NCBI GenBank assembly: GCA_019114445.1
Contig: DXFL01000006.1
Span: 186,001 to 250,000 of the forward strand
Direction of reading: 5' to 3'
DNA: 64,000 nt
DNA from: Candidatus Barnesiella excrementigallinarum
GTDB taxonomy: Bacteria > Bacteroidota > Bacteroidia > Bacteroidales > Barnesiellaceae
The stretch's first letter is position 1, and each line of letters opens with the position of its first letter. Of this stretch, positions 1 to 9,741 are shown one piece after another. The notes under the pieces are model-generated. The model saw nothing but the letters and a program-made list of their open reading frames with translations. It was not told the DNA's origin and ran no database searches. Position numbers and translations under genes: made by a program.

Positions 1-14
1 AAGTAGTCCAATAT

Positions 15-45
15 TTTGTCATTATAAAAAATTGAACTACTTTTG
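15..45 (+). promoter_or_regulatory. Bacteroidetes-type promoter of tRNA-Pro
   Basis: TTTG at 15-18, a 19-base spacer, then TACTTTTG at 38-45. This matches the Bacteroides -33/-7 consensus TTTG-N19-TAnnTTTG exactly. It lies 15 bases before the mature tRNA, as expected for a tRNA promoter. Confidence 0.75.
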
Positions 46-59
46 CAACACCAAATCAG

Positions 60-135
60 CGGGGTGTAGCTCAGCCCGGTTTAGAGTACGCGTCTGGGGG
101 GCGTGTGGTCGCAAGTTCGAATCTTGTCACCCCGA
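60..135 (+). tRNA. tRNA-Pro, anticodon GGG
   Basis: A 76-base cloverleaf. The acceptor stem CGGGGTG pairs with CACCCCG. The D arm is GCTC/GAGT, the anticodon stem CGCGT/GCGTG encloses the loop CTGGGGG (anticodon GGG), and the T arm GCAAG/CTTGT encloses TTCGAAT. The discriminator is A135 and CCA is not encoded. It decodes proline CCC/CCU codons. Confidence 0.93.
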
Positions 136-142
136 CTGTTAA

Positions 143-177
143 AAAGGCAACTATTTGACAATCAAATAGTTGCCTTT
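143..177 (+). terminator. hairpin after tRNA-Pro
   Basis: A perfect 16-bp inverted repeat, 143-158 with 162-177, around a three-base loop, starting eight bases after the tRNA. The lower stem is A/T-rich with TTT at the 3' side. It probably ends the tRNA transcript. Confidence 0.7.
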
Positions 178-180
178 GGT

Positions 181-686
181 TATTTAAACCGGCCGGGAGA
201 AGTTCGGGAGATGTTTAACCGAAAAGAGAAAAACAGGCCCGATACCCTATCTCCCTACTATCCTACTATCCTCAACTGTTATTAGTCTTGCGTATTTGGC
301 AAAAACCTTTTACTCCCGATAACTGCAAGCGTGACACCTCGAACCGCATAAAGGCATTCCCCTATCTCCTTATTTGTTATGACCTGACAATCCCGGCAAA
401 ACATTCACTCCATCTCTTTTCCATATCGTGCACCATTTCACCAGTACGTCAAACCACAGATACAACAAGTTGCATCCCACTTCGTAACTTCGGTACCTGA
501 GCGACATATAAATTTACCCCTTATTATAAATACACCTAACGCTTACATATTTAATAATATATGCTCCGGGAATAGAACTATTCCAAGTCTTGATATCCAT
601 ACAGGGAGGAATCTAATATTTAGATATATTAAATATTATAATCATTTTTTATATAAAAAATACGACAATCATCAACTAAAATATCC
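181..686. other. gene-free AT-rich spacer
   Basis: About 500 bases between the tRNA terminator and the next promoter. The only reading frames are short, overlap the tRNA or lack any ribosome-binding or coding character. I see no RNA gene, repeat or mobile element here. The AT content rises steeply from about position 540. Confidence 0.5.
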
Positions 687-694
687 TATATTTG
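687..694 (+). promoter_or_regulatory. -7 box upstream of the propeller/amidase pair
   Basis: TATATTTG matches TAnnTTTG. It would give a 5' leader of roughly 75 bases before the ATG at 777. No TTTG is seen at the proper -33 spacing, so support is partial. Confidence 0.4.
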
Positions 695-776
695 AAATGC
701 AAAATAAGCACAAAAACTCAAAACGACACTAAATTATCCTTAATAATCTATATCAACCCATGTAATTTTAATCATT

Positions 777-1691
777 ATGAGAAAAACATTTTTAGGAGTA
801 CTCGTTTTTATGAGTCAACTGATTTTCGCTCAAGGGATTGAGGTAATCAGCACCAAAGCACTTTCTCTCGACGGGCAAGGTCTAATCCTCCCGAAAATAA
901 GTCCAAAAGGGGACTGTGTGTTAGTAACCAACAGCGACATGAGCGGTTTGAAAACGCTCGATCTTGCTACCGGTGCACTAACAACCATTTCTAACGAACG
1001 CAGTGCGGGAGTCAACGCACAATTCTCGGCCGACGGCTCTACCGTAATTTATCGGAAAAGCGAATACAAAGGTCGGCTCCGTTACTCTTCGGTAAACAGT
1101 ATAAATCTGCAATCCGGCGAGAGCAAACAATTAATCAAACCCACCCGTAATCTCGAAGGGCTGGCTGTCAAAGAGGGGACTGTATTAGCCATTAACAATG
1201 GGAAACTCGTATCGAAACGGGTAGCCGGCGAAAAGCTGAAATCCACTCCCGCTGTTCCAAGCATCAAAAACAGCCAACTTTACATTACTGTAAACGGGAA
1301 GACCAAACAACTCTCGCCCAACGGGACACACGTAGGTTACTTGTGGCCTTCGGTTTCGCCCGACGGAACGAAGTTGCTCTACTATGTGATCGACGAAGCC
1401 AAAGCCTATGTCTGCAACATCGACGGCTCCAACCCCGTATCGCTGGGCACACTGCGTGCACCGGTTTGGATGGGTAACGATTGGGTAGTAGGTATGGTCG
1501 ATTATGACAATGGCCAAGTGGTAACCTACTCGCAAATTTTCGCTGTTTCGGCACAAGGGACCAACCGCACGGCTCTGACCAACGGGTCTAAAATATGTAT
1601 GTATCCCTCGGCATCGGCCGATGCTTCGAAAATCGTCTATACCACACAAGACGGAGAAATTTATTTAATGAATGTAGCAACCTCTAAATAA
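777..1691 (+). CDS. secreted TolB/PD40-like beta-propeller protein
   Basis: A 304-residue protein with a signal peptide (residues 1-19, ending LIFAQ). The remainder is a chain of WD40-like/PD40 blades of the TolB type, with recurring S-x-D-G turns such as SADGST (about residues 82-87) and a VSPDGTKLLYYV blade (about 194-205). The family acts extracytoplasmically as a binding platform; no catalytic residues are visible. Only eight bases separate it from the downstream amidase, so the two are almost certainly cotranscribed. The gene at 20718 is a clear paralogue in the same position before a second amidase, so partnership with the amidase is a reasonable inference. What it binds cannot be read from the sequence. 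Confidence 0.8.
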   Translation: MRKTFLGVLVFMSQLIFAQGIEVISTKALSLDGQGLILPKISPKGDCVLVTNSDMSGLKTLDLATGALTTISNERSAGVNAQFSADGSTVIYRKSEYKGRLRYSSVNSINLQSGESKQLIKPTRNLEGLAVKEGTVLAINNGKLVSKRVAGEKLKSTPAVPSIKNSQLYITVNGKTKQLSPNGTHVGYLWPSVSPDGTKLLYYVIDEAKAYVCNIDGSNPVSLGTLRAPVWMGNDWVVGMVDYDNGQVVTYSQIFAVSAQGTNRTALTNGSKICMYPSASADASKIVYTTQDGEIYLMNVATSK

Positions 1692-1699
1692 TTATCACC

Positions 1700-4600
1700 A
1701 TGAAACTCAATAAACTTCTTGGAGCAGGCTTAGGCGTACTGCTGGCATTCTCGGCCAATGCAAACGACCTGGGCGAAGCCCGTATATATATCAACCCGGG
1801 ACACGGTGGCTATGGGCCAAACGACCGTCCTATGGCAACCATCAATTACGAGGTACTGGATACCCTCGGATTTTTCGAAACAAACACCAACTTGGTCAAG
1901 GCGTTCTCGTTAAAAGCCGAACTGGAAAAAGCCGGTGTAGGATACGTGAGAATGTCGCGTACCGTAAATGGTGTAGTAGCGGCCGATGATAAAAACAAAA
2001 CAGAAAACGACCTCTATACCGAAACTCAACCCGGCGAAGACGGTGTACAACAATTAGTTACGCTGTCGGTCATCGTCCAAGATGTCGAAGCCAACAACAT
2101 GGACTATTTCATCTCTATCCACAGTAACGCTGCCTCCGAAGGGACCAGCACCAACTATCCGTTGTTGCTCTACCGCGGTACCGATACGGAGGTAGGCAAC
2201 GGGCTGACCAATGCCCGTCAAATGGCACTCGACGCATGGCCTTATGTCAACAAAAACGACATCACCTACAAATCGGCTTACACGAGCGAAACCTCGAACA
2301 ACAGCCGGGGCGATATCTCGTTCTATGGCAGCTCCTCGGCCGGCAGCTTGGGTTATATGGGCTATTTGGGCGTATTGAAACACGGCTGCGACGGCTTCCT
2401 CAGCGAAGGTTGCTTCCATACCTATCAACCCGAACGTCATCGTTTGCTTAACAAAGACTATTGCAAACAAGAGGGTGTACGCTATGCTCGGGCTATCCGC
2501 GCATGGTTTGGTGACGACACCGAAACCAAAGGTTGTATCATGGGTACCGTAAAGGATAAATACAACTCGCTCGAACACGACCTCTACAACTACAAAGTAA
2601 ATTCTGTCGACGCTTATGCTCCGCTCAACAACGTAGTAGTTGTACTTCAAAACGAAGCCGGCGAAGAAGTAGGCCGCTACACCACCGATAACGAATACAA
2701 CGGTGTATTTGTATTTACCGAGCTCGAACCCGGCAACTACAACCTCGTATTCGACATCGAAGGTTTTTGGAAAGAAACCAAGCCTATCGAAGTTGTAGCC
2801 AACGAAACTGCCTTTATCAACCAACAAATGACCGACCTCGAACACGAAGAACCTTCTGACGAAGAGGTTGTAGAAGAGGTACTCGACTACCCGCATCCCG
2901 AACAAGACGGTGATATTGCTGCCGCCAGCTCTTACAACTTCGACGAAGGCACGAAACTCGAAAACATCGCAGTTCTCGAAGGTCTCACCGTACGCCGGGC
3001 CATCTTGCGCGACGGTAAATATTATGTATTGGCCGTTGATACCGACAAGGCTCCCAGACTGTTGGTTTTGAATCCCGCTACCGGCGAACTCATCAAAGAA
3101 ATGAGTACCGAAGGTATCCACACCGAAGGATACAACGGGAAAACCGTTCCTTATGTACTCTCCGATTTTGGATTCACCACCGACGGTGCCATCATTGCCA
3201 CCAACTCGACCATCATCGGTAGGGAAAACAATGCCTACCAAACCGGCGACTTCTATGTTTACAAATGGCAAGCCAGCGAAGGTGTAGCTCTCGAAGACGC
3301 TACTCCTACCGTTATTGCTACACTGCCCACCAACACCAGCAACAGCTTGGCCGCATCGGGTAACAACAACTCGAACTTCATTGCCAATACCATTGCCGTG
3401 AGCGGATCGAGCGACGATTTCCGTCTCTATTTCGACTCGCACCCCGGTAACGATTGGACAACCAGCTACGATATGCGTTATTTGTGCTGGAACTTCAAAG
3501 ACGGTAGCTGGATTGGATACCAAAAGAACAATGCCGACTTTACAGCTCCCCAAATCGGCGAGGCCGCACAAATGGTTCTCTCGCCTTTGGCAAAAGACCG
3601 TTTCATCATCGATGGTACCAAAACTAAACCGCAAGAGTTCATTATAGACTGGATGAGCGAAACCGGAGTGATTATGGCCGAATTCTCGGGAGATATTACG
3701 ACCGAGTCGTACGGAGCCAACTACTTCCGCTATGCCGATAAGATTTACATGACGGCTCCCGTCTGCGAGGCCAATGAAGGCACCTACTCCTATAAAGTAC
3801 GCTTGTACGATATCACCAACGGTATCGATCAGGCTCAAACCGTAGGAAATACCACGGCCCTCATCACCTCGACCGAACTGCTGCCGATGAGCAGTACCGG
3901 TGTTGTCGACAATGCCGACATCGACCTCTACTTGTTGGTAGGCAACAGCTTGGTTAAATACTCGACCAAAGAGATGGAACAAGCCGCTTCGCCCGCTCGT
4001 ATCTATGCTTACGACCTCAGCTACGTCGAAAATGAAGCTGGTTATACCATCAACTTCAAGCTCAACGAAAATGCTACCGCAGTAGATCTCCTTCTCACCG
4101 ATCCCGAAACGGGCGACGTAGTTGAAACCATCGCTTTGGGTGCTCTCGAAAAAGGTGCTAACCAAACCGTCATCTCTCGTTCGCAACTCCCCGGTGAGCA
4201 ATTCAATTGGAGTATCAAAGCTACGGCCGACAATGTAACCCGCTTTACGAAACTTTCCGACGACAGCGCATTGTATCAATACTACGCTCCTTACGGTGTA
4301 GCTATCGATAAATCGCCCGAAAGCGATTACTTCGGACGTATCTACGTAACCAACACCAAGGCCGGAACTATTACCGCCGGTAATCCTGCACAACCGCAAA
4401 CCTCTACCTTAGGTGTATATGTACTCGGTGCCGACATCAGCGATGTAACCGCACAAGGCTCTACCGCTTATAAAGGCACCATCAATTGGAGCGGTTCTAC
4501 CGGTATGGGTCCCCGCAAAGCTGCCGTAGCATCAGATGGTCGCGTATTCTTGTGCGACGCCAGTGCCGACAACGCCGGTATCTACTACATGAATCCCGAA

Positions 4601-5557
4601 ACCTTCGAGATGGCGCCCGTATTTACCGGTGCATCGAACAACGCCGGTAGCCTCACCATCAACGGTACCTATGTATGCGGACAAATAACCGCCGTAGGCA
4701 TTCGCGGTGAAGGAGCTTCGACTCAACTTTATGCCGTAGACAAAACTGCATCGGGTTCTTCGTGGAAGAAATACATCAATATTTACAACATCGGCGAATC
4801 GACCACTTGGACCACAGCGCCCAACGAATCGAAAGCGGCCAGCAGTTATATCGGTAACGACAACAGCAGCGTAGTACCCGTTTCTACCGGATACTGGGCA
4901 GCCAGCTATCGCGGTGCAGGCAGCAACACCACAGCCAACCCCTGTATGTTCTATTATAGCGATCAACATGGCGACGCCGTATTCAACTCGGCCGAACCCA
5001 ACATCATTGCCGAATCGTCGCAAAACGGTGCTTTGGCCGTGAACGAAAAAGAATCGTTAGTAGCACTTAGCGTAAACGGTGGCGTTGCCGTATACTCTTA
5101 CAAGATGAAAGAGGGTATACCCGCTGTAACCGAAGAGTTCAAAATCGCTATGCCCGAAATGGGAGGCTATGTCAACGACTTCGAATTTGACTACGCTGGT
5201 AACCTCTACGCTGTTTCCAATGCCGGCGAAAGACTTTCGGTTTGGGCTATGCCTACCTCCGACAACAGTTGTGTAACCCCGGCCAAGAAATCGTTGGTTC
5301 TGAACAGCGTATATACCGGTATCGAAGAGACCGTTGTTATTTCGAACATCGCTCCTAACCCCACAACGGGTCTTATCACCATCACGGCTGCCGGAACTAT
5401 CGAAACCGTCGAAATCTATAACATCGCCGGTGCTCGGGTTATGGCTATCTCGAATATAGATGCCAATACGGTTACGGCCGATCTTTCCGACCTCGCCGCC
5501 GGTATCTACTTCGTGAAAGTAAACAACGGCAAAGCTGTGAAAGTGATTAAGAAATAA
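1700..5557 (+). CDS. giant T9SS-sorted N-acetylmuramoyl-L-alanine amidase
   Basis: A 1285-residue exported protein with signal peptide 1-22. Residues about 28-270 form an Amidase_3 (AmiC-like) zinc domain that cleaves the lactyl-amide bond between MurNAc and L-Ala. His35 (in NPGHGG), Glu60 and His141 (in HSN) fit the zinc ligands, and Glu236 (in FLSEG) fits the catalytic glutamate. A carboxypeptidase-regulatory-like sandwich follows (about 275-375), then an acidic linker, a large beta-propeller region, a sandwich segment shared with the proteins at 21570 and 24249, a second propeller, and a C-terminal T9SS type A sorting domain (last ~75 residues, starting near APNPTTG and ending in a Lys pair). 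It should be secreted across the outer membrane and be surface-attached or released. It is far longer than division amidases (about 400 residues), which argues for a role in degrading external peptidoglycan. Confidence 0.85.
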   Translation: MKLNKLLGAGLGVLLAFSANANDLGEARIYINPGHGGYGPNDRPMATINYEVLDTLGFFETNTNLVKAFSLKAELEKAGVGYVRMSRTVNGVVAADDKNKTENDLYTETQPGEDGVQQLVTLSVIVQDVEANNMDYFISIHSNAASEGTSTNYPLLLYRGTDTEVGNGLTNARQMALDAWPYVNKNDITYKSAYTSETSNNSRGDISFYGSSSAGSLGYMGYLGVLKHGCDGFLSEGCFHTYQPERHRLLNKDYCKQEGVRYARAIRAWFGDDTETKGCIMGTVKDKYNSLEHDLYNYKVNSVDAYAPLNNVVVVLQNEAGEEVGRYTTDNEYNGVFVFTELEPGNYNLVFDIEGFWKETKPIEVVANETAFINQQMTDLEHEEPSDEEVVEEVLDYPHPEQDGDIAAASSYNFDEGTKLENIAVLEGLTVRRAILRDGKYYVLAVDTDKAPRLLVLNPATGELIKEMSTEGIHTEGYNGKTVPYVLSDFGFTTDGAIIATNSTIIGRENNAYQTGDFYVYKWQASEGVALEDATPTVIATLPTNTSNSLAASGNNNSNFIANTIAVSGSSDDFRLYFDSHPGNDWTTSYDMRYLCWNFKDGSWIGYQKNNADFTAPQIGEAAQMVLSPLAKDRFIIDGTKTKPQEFIIDWMSETGVIMAEFSGDITTESYGANYFRYADKIYMTAPVCEANEGTYSYKVRLYDITNGIDQAQTVGNTTALITSTELLPMSSTGVVDNADIDLYLLVGNSLVKYSTKEMEQAASPARIYAYDLSYVENEAGYTINFKLNENATAVDLLLTDPETGDVVETIALGALEKGANQTVISRSQLPGEQFNWSIKATADNVTRFTKLSDDSALYQYYAPYGVAIDKSPESDYFGRIYVTNTKAGTITAGNPAQPQTSTLGVYVLGADISDVTAQGSTAYKGTINWSGSTGMGPRKAAVASDGRVFLCDASADNAGIYYMNPETFEMAPVFTGASNNAGSLTINGTYVCGQITAVGIRGEGASTQLYAVDKTASGSSWKKYINIYNIGESTTWTTAPNESKAASSYIGNDNSSVVPVSTGYWAASYRGAGSNTTANPCMFYYSDQHGDAVFNSAEPNIIAESSQNGALAVNEKESLVALSVNGGVAVYSYKMKEGIPAVTEEFKIAMPEMGGYVNDFEFDYAGNLYAVSNAGERLSVWAMPTSDNSCVTPAKKSLVLNSVYTGIEETVVISNIAPNPTTGLITITAAGTIETVEIYNIAGARVMAISNIDANTVTADLSDLAAGIYFVKVNNGKAVKVIKK

Positions 5558-5606
5558 CGAACACATTACACGAACATAAGACGAATTAAATCGTCTTCCC
5601 CATGAC

Positions 5607-5640
5607 ACGAGGGTGTACCCGAAAACGGGTACACCCTCGT
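5607..5640 (+). terminator. terminator after the giant amidase
   Basis: A perfect 15-bp stem, 5607-5621 with 5626-5640, closed by an AAAA loop and followed by CTTTA. It lies about 50 bases after the amidase stop codon. Confidence 0.8.
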
Positions 5641-5833
5641 CTTTATCTCCGCCCCAAAATCACAAAATGGAGACGATCCACCGATAAGGCAATTTTATAT
5701 TTAAAGTCATACTGTCCTAAAAAAAGTGTCAAGAGTATCTATTAATAAAAACTTACCGTATATTTGCGAGAAATAGATTGCTTTACAGGTAAAAACTTCA
5801 ACCTATTTTCGCCTTTTTGCATTCTACTTTTGT

Positions 5834-5841
5834 TATATTTG
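5834..5841 (+). promoter_or_regulatory. -7 box of the outer-membrane barrel gene
   Basis: TATATTTG fits TAnnTTTG, 18 bases before the ATG at 5860. It lies inside a longer open frame that begins at 5764, which supports the downstream ATG as the real start. Confidence 0.5.
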
Positions 5842-5859
5842 TCCCACAAACTTTTGATC

Positions 5860-6357
5860 ATGAAAAAAATAATAGGACTTTTCGTATTGCTTACCGGATC
5901 TCTCATCAACATACCCCTCCAAGCACAATCGTACAACAGCCGAAGTTTGGGAGTGTCGGCCGGATATATGTTCGATACCGAACACATTCAAGGCGGTATC
6001 TTCCTCCACCTCCCCTTTGCGAAAAATTGGAGAGTAACCCCCTCGGTCAATTACGCCTTTTCGCACCGCGACCGCAACGAATGGGAAATCAACGGCGATA
6101 TCCATTATCTGATTCCCTTTGCCGGACGCTTTGCCGCCTATCCGCTGGCCGGTATCGCATTCCAAAGCTGGCGAGGAGATGCCCTGCAAAACGACAAAGA
6201 GCTATCAAGTACCCGTAACAAATTCGGAATAAATGCCGGTGCCGGATTCGAGATGAACATATCCTCACGGCTAAACCTGCGTATCGAGGGGAAATACATC
6301 TTTATTAAAGATTTTAACCAAGCCAACCTCTCCATAGGGCTGGGATACAATTTCTGA
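5860..6357 (+). CDS. outer-membrane beta-barrel protein
   Basis: A 165-residue protein. The start at 5860 was chosen because it begins a clean signal peptide (MKKIIGLFVLL... to LQAQS) and lies just after a promoter box; the frame is open upstream to 5764. The mature part has alternating aromatic and polar strands (VSAGYMF, GGIFLHLPF, WRVTPSVNYAF, LRIEGKYIF) and ends in the aromatic residue typical of outer-membrane barrels (LGYNF). The size fits an eight-stranded OmpA/OmpW-like barrel. Its role is unknown. It ends four bases before the glycosyltransferase at 6362, so the two form an operon. Confidence 0.75.
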   Translation: MKKIIGLFVLLTGSLINIPLQAQSYNSRSLGVSAGYMFDTEHIQGGIFLHLPFAKNWRVTPSVNYAFSHRDRNEWEINGDIHYLIPFAGRFAAYPLAGIAFQSWRGDALQNDKELSSTRNKFGINAGAGFEMNISSRLNLRIEGKYIFIKDFNQANLSIGLGYNF

Positions 6358-6361
6358 GCCC

Positions 6362-7513
6362 ATGAGTTTGCCACACGCTCCTCACTCCCGAATCCATGTG
6401 GTATCGCTGCAAGTACCCTTCCCGGCCGACTATGGCGGGGTAATCGACATTTATTACAAACTGAAAGCCCTTAAAGAAGCGGGATACGAAGTGTGGCTAC
6501 ACACGTTCTGCTACGGCCGGGAACCTGCCGAAGAATTGAATGCGGTAGCCGACCGTGTGTTCTACTACCCCCGCCACCACTCGCTGTTATACCAGCTCTC
6601 CATCGCGCCCTACATTGTTTCCAGCCGGCACAGTTCCAAATTGCTGGCCGACCTGCTGGCCGACGATGCGCCCATTTTATTCGAAGGCATACACTGTTGC
6701 GGGCACCTCGCCCACAGGCGATTGCGCAACCGCATTAAGTTAGTGAGAATGCACAATGTAGAGCAAGACTATTATAAAGAGTTGTCACAAAAGGCATCGG
6801 GGTGGAAAAAACTCTACTACACCATCGAGGCGGTCAAACTCAAACGCTACGAAAAAAAATTGCGACACGCCAACGCCATATTGGCTATCACCGAAAGCGA
6901 CCGCAACTATTTCGAAACCACATATCCACATACCCCCACGTTGTTGCTGCCGGCCTTTCATGCCGAATCCTCGGTAGCCCCCCTGTCGCCCAAAGAAAAC
7001 TATATACTCTACCACGGGAATCTCTCGGTCGAAGAGAACATCGAGGCCGCCGAATACATTTTACGCCATATCGTACCTCTTGTCCCAAACGCCACTTGGA
7101 TATTTGCCGGGAAAAACCCGTCGGGACGGCTCGTACGTCATATTGCCCGAACCGAGGGCACCCGGCTGGTCGCCAACCCTTCGGCACAACAGATGAGCCA
7201 ACTCATCGGGAAAGCGGCCATAAACCTGCTCATCACGTTTCAACCCACAGGGTTAAAACTAAAACTGTTAACCGCACTCTTTGCCGGAGGACACTGCCTT
7301 GTAAACAGTCCCATGCTCACCGGCACAGGGCTCGACAAGGCTTGCATTGTGGCCGACACGCCCGGCGAAATGGCTTCGGCCATCGAACAAGCCATGCAAA
7401 AACCTTTCGACGAAACCGCTCGCCTCACACGCATAACTCTGCTCGAACTGTACGACAACCGAAAGAACATCGATCGCATTACCGGGTTCCTGAAAAACCA
7501 AAAGCCCTCCTAA
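6362..7513 (+). CDS. GT-B glycosyltransferase (family 4-like)
   Basis: A 383-residue protein without a signal peptide. The N-terminal half has the GT-B opening (LQVPFPADYGGVIDIYYKLK) that binds acceptor. The C-terminal half has the donor-binding signature: LYHGNLSVEENIEA, then WIFAGKNP, then the glycine-rich stretch near the end of the second Rossmann fold. It probably transfers a sugar from a nucleotide donor during synthesis of surface glycan or glycoprotein in the cytoplasm. The substrate cannot be assigned. It is coupled closely to the barrel gene upstream and ends at a bidirectional terminator facing the ECF sigma gene. Confidence 0.75.
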   Translation: MSLPHAPHSRIHVVSLQVPFPADYGGVIDIYYKLKALKEAGYEVWLHTFCYGREPAEELNAVADRVFYYPRHHSLLYQLSIAPYIVSSRHSSKLLADLLADDAPILFEGIHCCGHLAHRRLRNRIKLVRMHNVEQDYYKELSQKASGWKKLYYTIEAVKLKRYEKKLRHANAILAITESDRNYFETTYPHTPTLLLPAFHAESSVAPLSPKENYILYHGNLSVEENIEAAEYILRHIVPLVPNATWIFAGKNPSGRLVRHIARTEGTRLVANPSAQQMSQLIGKAAINLLITFQPTGLKLKLLTALFAGGHCLVNSPMLTGTGLDKACIVADTPGEMASAIEQAMQKPFDETARLTRITLLELYDNRKNIDRITGFLKNQKPS

Positions 7514-7545
7514 GTCCCGAAGGACAAAGAACAAGGGCTTTTCGT
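7500..7545 (+). terminator. terminator between convergent genes
   Basis: AAAAGCCCT (7500-7508) pairs with AGGGCTTTT (7534-7542), with a small inner GTCC/GGAC hairpin. It overlaps the last codons of the glycosyltransferase. The A and T tracts on either side let it act in both directions. Confidence 0.7.
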
Positions 7546-7575
7546 CTTACATATATACAAGCAATAGAAACTATC

Positions 7576-8079
7576 TCATTTGTAATCTTTCAACATCTCC
7601 TGCAACCGTTGACGGGCAAAAAATATCCGGCTCTTGACTGTGCCCAAAGGCAAGTCCATCTTTTCGGCAATTTCGTGATACTTATAACCTGCCACGTGCA
7701 TGGAGAAAGGCACACGATACTCTTCGCTGAAACTATTGATGGCTTTTGTAATCTCTTTAACGGTGAAAGAACCTTCGGGCGAGGCAAACCCCGAATCCTG
7801 CGGTAAATTAAGGTGATACAGATCTTCGGTTTGATCGATAATCGTTTGGTTGCGAACCACTCTGCGGTAATTGTTGATAAAAATATTACGCATGATGGTA
7901 AACACCCAGCCTTTGAAATTAACGTTATCGATATATTTATCTTCGTTATCGAGCGCTTTCAGTGTGGTATCTTGAAGTAAATCCTTTGCCTCTTCCCGGT
8001 TAGCCGTAAGCATATAGGCGAAGTTTAACAGATTGTCTTGCAAATCCAACAATCTATCTTGAAATTTTAGTGAGTTCAT
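7576..8079 (-). CDS. ECF-type RNA polymerase sigma factor
   Basis: A 167-residue sigma-70 family protein of the extracytoplasmic-function class. Region 2 contains AKDLLQDTTLKAL and the DNA-melting segment FKGWVFTIMRNIFINNYRR (about residues 55-73). Region 4 has the helix-turn-helix YHEIAEKMDLPLGTVKSRIFFARQRL (about 133-158). No anti-sigma gene is adjacent, unlike the sigma gene at 11979, so it is probably a stand-alone regulator. It is transcribed towards the glycosyltransferase and shares its terminator. The regulon is not visible. Confidence 0.88.
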   Translation of the reverse strand: MNSLKFQDRLLDLQDNLLNFAYMLTANREEAKDLLQDTTLKALDNEDKYIDNVNFKGWVFTIMRNIFINNYRRVVRNQTIIDQTEDLYHLNLPQDSGFASPEGSFTVKEITKAINSFSEEYRVPFSMHVAGYKYHEIAEKMDLPLGTVKSRIFFARQRLQEMLKDYK

Positions 8080-8351
8080 ACTTTAAATTTTGATGATTTT
8101 TGTAATTCTTGTTTATTCTTTTTACTACTACTTTGTATTACGAAAATGCATCGAAAATCTATTTCATATCAACTACTACAATCTGAATTTCTATATTCTC
8201 CTAATCGGCTTTGAAATGCAACGCATATCCAAAGAGGGTCAAAAAAATCTATTTTCGCAAAATACAATGCTATAAATTATTTTTTACTTACTTTGTAACA
8301 TATTTCTTAATCTTCTTTATTTGTGCTTCTTTATATTAAACACATTAGCCC

Positions 8352-9719
8352 ATGAAAAAGTTTCAAAAATATATCTTTTTTATCGTATTATTTTCGGCCT
8401 GTTTCTTGGCAAACGCGCAAACGACTATCTATCAGATAGATATAGAAAAAGAGATAGGCAGTACTACTTGGCGATATTTAAGAACCGGACTACATAAAGC
8501 CCAAAAGCAACAAGCCGAAGCCGTACTCCTGCGGCTCAACACTTACGGAGGAACCGTTGTTCACGCCGACTCCATGCGAACGGCCATACTCAATGCGCCC
8601 ATTCCCGTCTACGCCTTTATCGACAACAACGCAGCCTCGGCAGGGGCTCTCATCGCCATCGCCTGCGACAGTATCTATATGCGCAGCAGCGCCAGTATGG
8701 GAGCTGCCACGGTAGTAAACGAAACGGGAGCTGCCATGCCCGACAAATACCAGTCCTATATGCGTGCCACCATGCGAGCCACTGCCGAAGCGCACGGGAA
8801 AGACTCCACCGGGAACTGGCGGCGAAACCCGCTCATTGCCGAAGCGATGGTCGACGAACGAGTTGTCGTACCCCACCTTTGCGATTCGGGGAAGGTACTC
8901 ACCCTCACAGCACACGAAGCCATCGCCCAAAACTATTGCGAAGCTATCGTCGACAACGTCGATGAAATCGTCACCCAAAGGCTACAACACGAAAACTATA
9001 TCCTGCAAAAATTCGAGCCGTCGCTCTTCGACGAGATTGCCGGCTTCCTCACCAATCCCGCTCTGCAAGCAATCTTAATAACCCTCATCTTCGGCGGTAT
9101 CATCATGGAGCTGAAAACTCCCGGCATAGGATTCCCCTCGGCCATCGCCTGTACCGCAGCCGTACTCTATTTCGCCCCGCTCTATATCGACGGGCTGGCC
9201 GCCAACTGGGAGATACTCATCTTTGTTGTCGGCATCATCTTGCTCATCTTCGAGATATTTGTAATTCCCGGTTTCGGGATTGCCGGCATTAGCGGAATCA
9301 TATTCATCTTGGCCTCGCTCGTCCTCGCACTGATTGGGAACGTCAACTTCAATTTCGACAGTGTTTCCACCTCCGAAGCAAGCAAAGGACTTCTTACCGT
9401 CGTATCGGGTATAATCCTTTCCATACTTCTCTTATTTTGGATTTTCAAAAAAGCCGGCAGTCAAGGCCCGTTCAAGAAACTCGCCCTGCAATCGGCACAA
9501 AATACCGAAAACGGATACATAGGCGTACCCGCCGACTGGCAAAAACACATCGGCAAAACCGGGCACGCCGCCACCATACTACGACCCTCGGGGAAAGTCG
9601 AAATCGACAATGCCCTTTTCGATGCCGTAGCCCTCTATGGCTACATCGAAAAAGGAGCCGCGGTAAAAGTGGTCAAATACGAAAACGCCCAACTCTATGT
9701 AGTAGAAACAAAAGAATAA
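8352..9719 (+). CDS. NfeD-family membrane serine protease
   Basis: A 455-residue protein with a signal peptide (1-22), then a ClpP/SppA-fold periplasmic protease domain. Ser96 (in NNAASAGAL) and Lys132 (in MPDKYQS) fit the Ser-Lys catalytic dyad of the long NfeD (STOPP) family. About four membrane segments follow (roughly residues 237-365), then a C-terminal soluble OB-fold (about 385-450). Long NfeD proteins normally work with a stomatin/flotillin partner on membrane proteins. No such partner gene is adjacent; kdsB follows after 22 bases. Confidence 0.85.
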   Translation: MKKFQKYIFFIVLFSACFLANAQTTIYQIDIEKEIGSTTWRYLRTGLHKAQKQQAEAVLLRLNTYGGTVVHADSMRTAILNAPIPVYAFIDNNAASAGALIAIACDSIYMRSSASMGAATVVNETGAAMPDKYQSYMRATMRATAEAHGKDSTGNWRRNPLIAEAMVDERVVVPHLCDSGKVLTLTAHEAIAQNYCEAIVDNVDEIVTQRLQHENYILQKFEPSLFDEIAGFLTNPALQAILITLIFGGIIMELKTPGIGFPSAIACTAAVLYFAPLYIDGLAANWEILIFVVGIILLIFEIFVIPGFGIAGISGIIFILASLVLALIGNVNFNFDSVSTSEASKGLLTVVSGIILSILLLFWIFKKAGSQGPFKKLALQSAQNTENGYIGVPADWQKHIGKTGHAATILRPSGKVEIDNALFDAVALYGYIEKGAAVKVVKYENAQLYVVETKE

Positions 9720-9741
9720 AAAAAACATAAACTCTATCGAC

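Noticed and set aside
103..500. Two short plus-strand reading frames after the tRNA (103-285 and 288-500)
   Set aside because: The first overlaps the tRNA and its terminator; neither has a ribosome-binding site, family similarity or coding bias.
2054..4399. A 781-codon open frame on the minus strand inside the giant amidase
   Set aside because: It is antisense to a well-supported gene. Long antisense frames recur opposite strongly biased genes here (for example 30446-32152, 44977-46647, 56026-57627) because TTA, CTA and TCA codons are rare in the sense frame.
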